Positions 6,722-9,173 of a DNA stretch of 9,173 nucleotides are shown here, piece after piece. Made by a program: the position numbers and the translations under genes. The DNA is from CAYTOJ01 sp964439415 (lineage in GTDB: Bacteria > Pseudomonadota > Alphaproteobacteria > Rickettsiales > CAZAGG01), in contig CAYTOJ010000080.1 in assembly GCA_964439415.1 (NCBI GenBank), positions 1-9,173 of the forward strand. The letters are read 5' to 3'. The notes beneath the pieces are model-generated. The model saw only the letters and a program-made list of their open reading frames with translations, did no database searches and was not told where the DNA came from. Each line of letters opens with the position of its first letter. Within the stretch, counting starts at the first letter, position 1.

Positions 6722-7135
6722 TCATAAAGATTGGCTGATTTGCAGCAATAGAGCAAACTGCTCTTTTTTTAATGGTATAACTGAAAGGCGGGATTGTCTG
6801 ATAAGTAGTAAATCACTCAACAGTGGTTCGGATTTTATACGGCTTAATGATACTGGGTGCTGCAATTGGCGGAGGAATTTTACCCTCACCATGCCAAAGC
6901 GCCCAGTTTCATCAGTTGGATCTGGCTGAAACTCTCCGCAGACTTCTACCAGACCCACCAGGCATTTTCCGGTAACTGAGTGATAGAAAAAAGCCTGATC
7001 ACCAGATTTCATCTGTTTCATGAAGTTCTGCGCCTGATGATTGCGCACGCCGCTCCAGTCCGTAGTTATATCCCTCTCCATCTGTAGGATTGAATAACTT
7101 TCCGGTTCGCTTTTTAAAATCCAGTAAGCTGTCAT
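6722..7135 (-). CDS. EVE-domain protein (thymocyte nuclear protein 1-like)
   Basis: 137 residues, essentially one EVE domain. The family signature is clear: YWILKSEPESYS at the N-terminus, DWSGVRNHQAQNFMKQMKSGDQAFFYHS, then GLVEVCGEFQPDPTDETGRF, and the C-terminal LLLIRQSRLSVIPL. EVE domains share the PUA-like fold with YTH and ASCH domains and are thought to recognise modified bases in nucleic acids; in bacteria the stand-alone form's ligand and role remain unsettled. The aromatic and GVRN residues that shape the pocket are present. Start ATG at 7135; the nearest Shine-Dalgarno-like AGGGG (7148-7152) lies in the hairpin upstream. No restriction or modification gene adjoins it, so there is no defence-island context here. 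Confidence 0.9.
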   Translation of the reverse strand: MTAYWILKSEPESYSILQMERDITTDWSGVRNHQAQNFMKQMKSGDQAFFYHSVTGKCLVGLVEVCGEFQPDPTDETGRFGMVRVKFLRQLQHPVSLSRIKSEPLLSDLLLIRQSRLSVIPLKKEQFALLLQISQSL

Positions 7136-7142
7136 TTTTTAC

Positions 7143-7203
7143 ATATACCCCTATCGTCTGGGGAGTGTGGTTGAAAGATAGCATTTCAGGGGTATATTTT
7201 TTT
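7143..7203. promoter_or_regulatory. Hairpin at the 5' end of the EVE gene, T tract on the other side
   Basis: ATATACCCCT (7143-7152) is the exact reverse complement of AGGGGTATAT (7188-7197), with an inner ATC/GAT pairing possible. In the minus transcript the 3' arm contains the only Shine-Dalgarno-like bases (AGGGG) before the EVE start, so folding would hide them. A TATAAA at 7206-7201 on the minus strand could be the -10 box, placing the hairpin at the very 5' end of the mRNA. Read on the plus strand, the hairpin is followed by seven T residues (7197-7203) and looks like an intrinsic terminator, although the nearest upstream plus-strand gene ends at 6013. Confidence 0.45.
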
Positions 7204-7212
7204 ATACATTAA

Positions 7213-7342
7213 GGGGCTGCCGCCCCCGCGCTCTGCGCTTCCCCCGCCGCCCTTGCCGGAGGCAAGCTATATGTTTAATATAGCTGCTTCCAGCAGCGCG
7301 CGCTCCCTTACGGTCGCAAGAAAATGTCACTCTTGAAACGCG
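7213..7342 (+). repeat. GC-rich intergenic element (copy B) ending in TCTTGAAACGCG
   Basis: A run of small hairpins: GGGGC-TGCC-GCCCC (7213-7226), CTTGCC-GGA-GGCAAG (7252-7266), and AGCTATAT-GTTTA-ATATAGCT (7265-7285), whose stem can be extended by pairing GGAGGC with GCTTCC at the cost of the second hairpin. It ends with GCGCGCGCTCCC, GGTCGC and TCTTGAAACGCG (7331-7342). The order of parts matches 5428-5513, although the spacing is longer. The whole lies upstream of cysA. Function not known. Confidence 0.5.
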
Positions 7343-7355
7343 GGGAGTATAGTAT

Positions 7356-7385
7356 ATGTATTTAAAGAATGAGCATAGAGCTTAA
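7356..7385 (+). other. Possible nine-codon upstream ORF overlapping the cysA start
   Basis: ATG at 7356 follows GGGGAG (7342-7347) by eight bases, a much better ribosome site than the AAAGA in front of cysA. It would encode MYLKNEHRA and stop at TAA 7383-7385, 12 bases inside cysA in another frame. Ribosomes ending there could restart at the cysA ATG. Very short ORFs of this kind arise by chance, so this is a suggestion only. It contains no cysteine or methionine run that would point to sulfur attenuation. Confidence 0.2.
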
Positions 7386-8433
7386 AAATATCAATAAGAA
7401 ATATGGTGAATTCAATGCCTTGAGTGGTATTAATTTATCAGTGGCGGAAGGCGAACTGCTGGCAATTTTAGGGCCTTCAGGTTCCGGCAAAACCACTCTG
7501 CTGAGAATCATCGCCGGGCTGGAGATGCCCGATTCAGGCGCAATTTTCTTAAGTGGTGAGGAATCATCAGGCATAAGTGCGCGGGATCGGCGGATTGGTT
7601 TTGTATTTCAGCACTACGCCATGTTCAAACACATGACGGTTGGGGAGAATGTAGCATTCGGGCTGAAAGTGAAGCCCCGCAACATGCGTCTTGCAGATAA
7701 GGCCATTAGTGAACGGGTTGATGAGCTTTTAAATCTGGTGCAACTGGGGCAGTATAAAAACAGATACCCGCACCAGCTTTCCGGCGGGCAGAGGCAAAGG
7801 GTGGCGCTGGCAAGGGTGCTGGCAATAAATCCCAAGGTTTTGCTGCTGGATGAACCATTCGGTGCGCTGGATGCTACAGTACGGAAGGACTTGCGCCGCT
7901 GGCTGGTAAAGCTGCATGATGAAATGAATGTCACATCAATCCTTGTCACTCATGATCAGGAGGAGGCTATGGAAGTTGCCGCCCGGGTGGTGGTGATGAA
8001 TAAAGGGCGGATAGAGCAGTCCGGCGCGCCGGAGGAAATATACGCAAAACCTGCTAATCCCTTTGTTTTCAGTTTTCTTGGCAATGCCAACCGTTTTGAT
8101 TGCATCATCAGCAAGGGGCAGGCTTTAGTGACCGGCGAGGATGGCGCATTACAACTTAAGTTTTCCCACCAGTTAATTGGTGATGAGCGCAAGTGCGTGG
8201 GTTTTATCCGCCCGCATCAGTTCCATCTGGCGCTGGAGCCTGATGAACATTCATTCAAAGCCGTGATTGTATCAGTAAACCCAGCCGGGTCATTCGTAAA
8301 ATTTGATGCCAGAACAGAGCAGGGGGTAACCCTTTCTATAGAGACGCCGCATGAAAAAGCCATGGATATGAAAATATCCAAAGGCAGCGCATTATACCTT
8401 ACTCCAACCGCTATAAAACTGTTTGATCTATGA
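7369..8433 (+). CDS. cysA: CysA-type ATP-binding subunit of a sulfate/thiosulfate ABC importer
   Basis: 354 residues; the family is usually about 350-365. It would power sulfate or thiosulfate uptake with CysT/CysW permeases and a periplasmic binding protein. The nucleotide-binding domain (1-235) is complete: Walker A GPSGSGKTT 35-43 with K41, Q-loop Q81, signature LSGGQ 137-141, Walker B VLLLDE with E162, D-loop ALD 166-168, and H-loop H195. The stretch DEPFGALDATVRKDLRRWL is the CysA-like version, distinct from molybdate or spermidine ATPases. The remaining ~120 residues form the regulatory C-terminal part. No permease or binding-protein gene adjoins it, so the complex must be completed from elsewhere or the ATPase serves another importer. 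The ATG at 7369 has a weak AAAGA site. Its stop overlaps the dgt start by four bases. Confidence 0.88.
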   Translation: MSIELKNINKKYGEFNALSGINLSVAEGELLAILGPSGSGKTTLLRIIAGLEMPDSGAIFLSGEESSGISARDRRIGFVFQHYAMFKHMTVGENVAFGLKVKPRNMRLADKAISERVDELLNLVQLGQYKNRYPHQLSGGQRQRVALARVLAINPKVLLLDEPFGALDATVRKDLRRWLVKLHDEMNVTSILVTHDQEEAMEVAARVVVMNKGRIEQSGAPEEIYAKPANPFVFSFLGNANRFDCIISKGQALVTGEDGALQLKFSHQLIGDERKCVGFIRPHQFHLALEPDEHSFKAVIVSVNPAGSFVKFDARTEQGVTLSIETPHEKAMDMKISKGSALYLTPTAIKLFDL

Positions 8434-9173
8434 TAAGCACAACTAACGGGCGGGGTGGTATTGCCCCATATGCATGCAGGCCGGAGGATTCAAAAGGCCG
8501 CCTGCACAGGGAGGAGGAAAGTTCAACCCGTACCGTATTCCAGCGCGATCGCGACCGCATAATTCACTCTGCCGCTTTCCGCAGGCTTGAGTATAAAACC
8601 CAGGTTTTTGTTAATCACGAGGGGGATTATTACCGCACCCGTCTGACTCACTCCATAGAAGTAGCCCAGGTAGCCCGCGCTATCTGCCGGGAGTTGTTTC
8701 TTGACGATGATTTATCAGAAGCCCTGGCACTGGCGCATGACCTTGGGCACACACCGTTCGGCCATGCCGGAGAGGAAGCCCTGGCGGAGGCAATGAAAGA
8801 TTACGGCGGTTTCAGCCATAACGCCCAGGTTCTGCGGATAGTTACGCATTTGGAAACCCGTTACGCGCATTTTAACGGCTTGAATCTCACCTGGGAAACG
8901 CTGGAGGGAATCGCCAAGCATAACGGGCCGTTGATAGGCGAAGGCAAGCCGCCACTGCATAAGGAGATTGAGGAAATCAACGCCGGGTTTGATTTGAGGC
9001 TGAATACCTGGCCGTCCGCCGAGGCTCAGGTAGCCGCGCTGGCTGATGATATTGCCTATAATAATCACGATATAGACGATGGCCTGCGGGCAGGGGCGTT
9101 CACTCTGGAGCAGTTGATGGAAGTACCGCTTGCAGGTTCAGTGTTCCGCAGTGTGATGGAGACGTATCCCGGC
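8430..9173 (+). CDS. dgt: dGTP triphosphohydrolase-like HD-domain protein, C-terminus off the right edge
   Basis: Removes triphosphate from dGTP or other dNTPs, adjusting nucleotide pools. 248 codons are in the window; the family is usually about 380-400 residues. The N-terminal half is very typical: FQRDRDRIIHSAAFRRLEYKTQVF at 37-60, then YYRTRLTHS with metal ligand H74, the HD pair H103-D104 in ALAHDLGHTPFGHAGE, and the later ligand aspartate in ALADDIAYNNHD near 206-207. Both active-site and dNTP-contacting parts seen so far look intact. The ATG at 8430 overlaps the cysA TGA as ATGA, which implies translational coupling, although the two functions are unrelated. This is the shorter alphaproteobacterial dGTPase-like type rather than the 505-residue E. 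coli Dgt, so preference for dGTP over other dNTPs cannot be told from sequence. Confidence 0.92.
   Translation, partial: MISTTNGRGGIAPYACRPEDSKGRLHREEESSTRTVFQRDRDRIIHSAAFRRLEYKTQVFVNHEGDYYRTRLTHSIEVAQVARAICRELFLDDDLSEALALAHDLGHTPFGHAGEEALAEAMKDYGGFSHNAQVLRIVTHLETRYAHFNGLNLTWETLEGIAKHNGPLIGEGKPPLHKEIEEINAGFDLRLNTWPSAEAQVAALADDIAYNNHDIDDGLRAGAFTLEQLMEVPLAGSVFRSVMETYPG

Noticed and set aside
6722..7135. EVE-domain gene as part of a restriction or other defence island
   Set aside because: Neighbours are ruvC, an unknown gene and cysA; no nuclease, methylase or McrBC-like gene is present in the window.
7143..7203. tRNA-like look: 10-bp terminal stem and a GGTTGAAA stretch
   Set aside because: Only 55 bases lie between the stem ends, there is no D or anticodon arm, and the T-loop consensus is not met.
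1..9173. CRISPR array, insertion sequence or integrase attachment site
   Set aside because: No regularly spaced repeats, no transposase or integrase frame, and no tRNA edge for an attachment site were found on either strand.

Overview
The window carries eight protein genes packed onto both strands, with moderate GC. The proteins look alphaproteobacterial to me: a CysA-type ATPase, a dGTPase-like HD hydrolase, a single-domain cytochrome b561, RuvC and an EVE-domain protein. That assignment rests on remembered family resemblance, not on a search. No tRNA, rRNA, CRISPR array, transposase or integrase was seen. All gaps between genes are shorter than 300 bases.

Layout from left to right. (1) Bases 1-2774, minus strand: a large hybrid sensor histidine kinase (two membrane segments, GAF, PAS, HisKA, HATPase, receiver, Hpt) whose last residues lie beyond the left edge. 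(2) Bases 2775-2997: an AT-rich gap with two hairpin-forming inverted repeats that resemble one another. (3) Bases 2998-4600, minus strand: a two-gene unit made of a 117-residue protein of phage-particle appearance followed one base later by a 415-residue SGNH/GDSL hydrolase. It stands alone, bordered by inverted repeats on both sides, like a phage 'moron' or a domesticated virion module. (4) Bases 4601-4827: a divergent intergenic region with three successive inverted repeats. (5) Bases 4828-5370, plus strand: cytochrome b561. (6) Bases 5371-5524: a GC-rich intergenic repeat running into ruvC.

(7) Bases 5525-6013, plus strand: ruvC, without ruvA or ruvB beside it. It overlaps tail to tail with an unrecognised 199-codon gene at 6003-6602 on the minus strand. 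(8) Bases 6722-7135, minus strand: an EVE-domain protein with a hairpin directly upstream that could hide its ribosome binding site. (9) Bases 7136-7368: a second GC-rich repeat. (10) Bases 7369-9173, plus strand: cysA and a dgt-like gene overlapping by four bases as a translationally coupled pair. dgt is cut by the right edge.

Most of the genes are ordinary core or accessory functions. The unexplained signal sits in the gaps. A 12-base motif, TCTTGAAAyGCG, occurs three times in the same orientation, always between genes. Two copies end GC-rich hairpin elements placed just in front of ruvC and cysA. Several long-stem inverted repeats lie where leader structures or operators would be. These intergenic structures and the isolated phage-like pair are what I would look at again.
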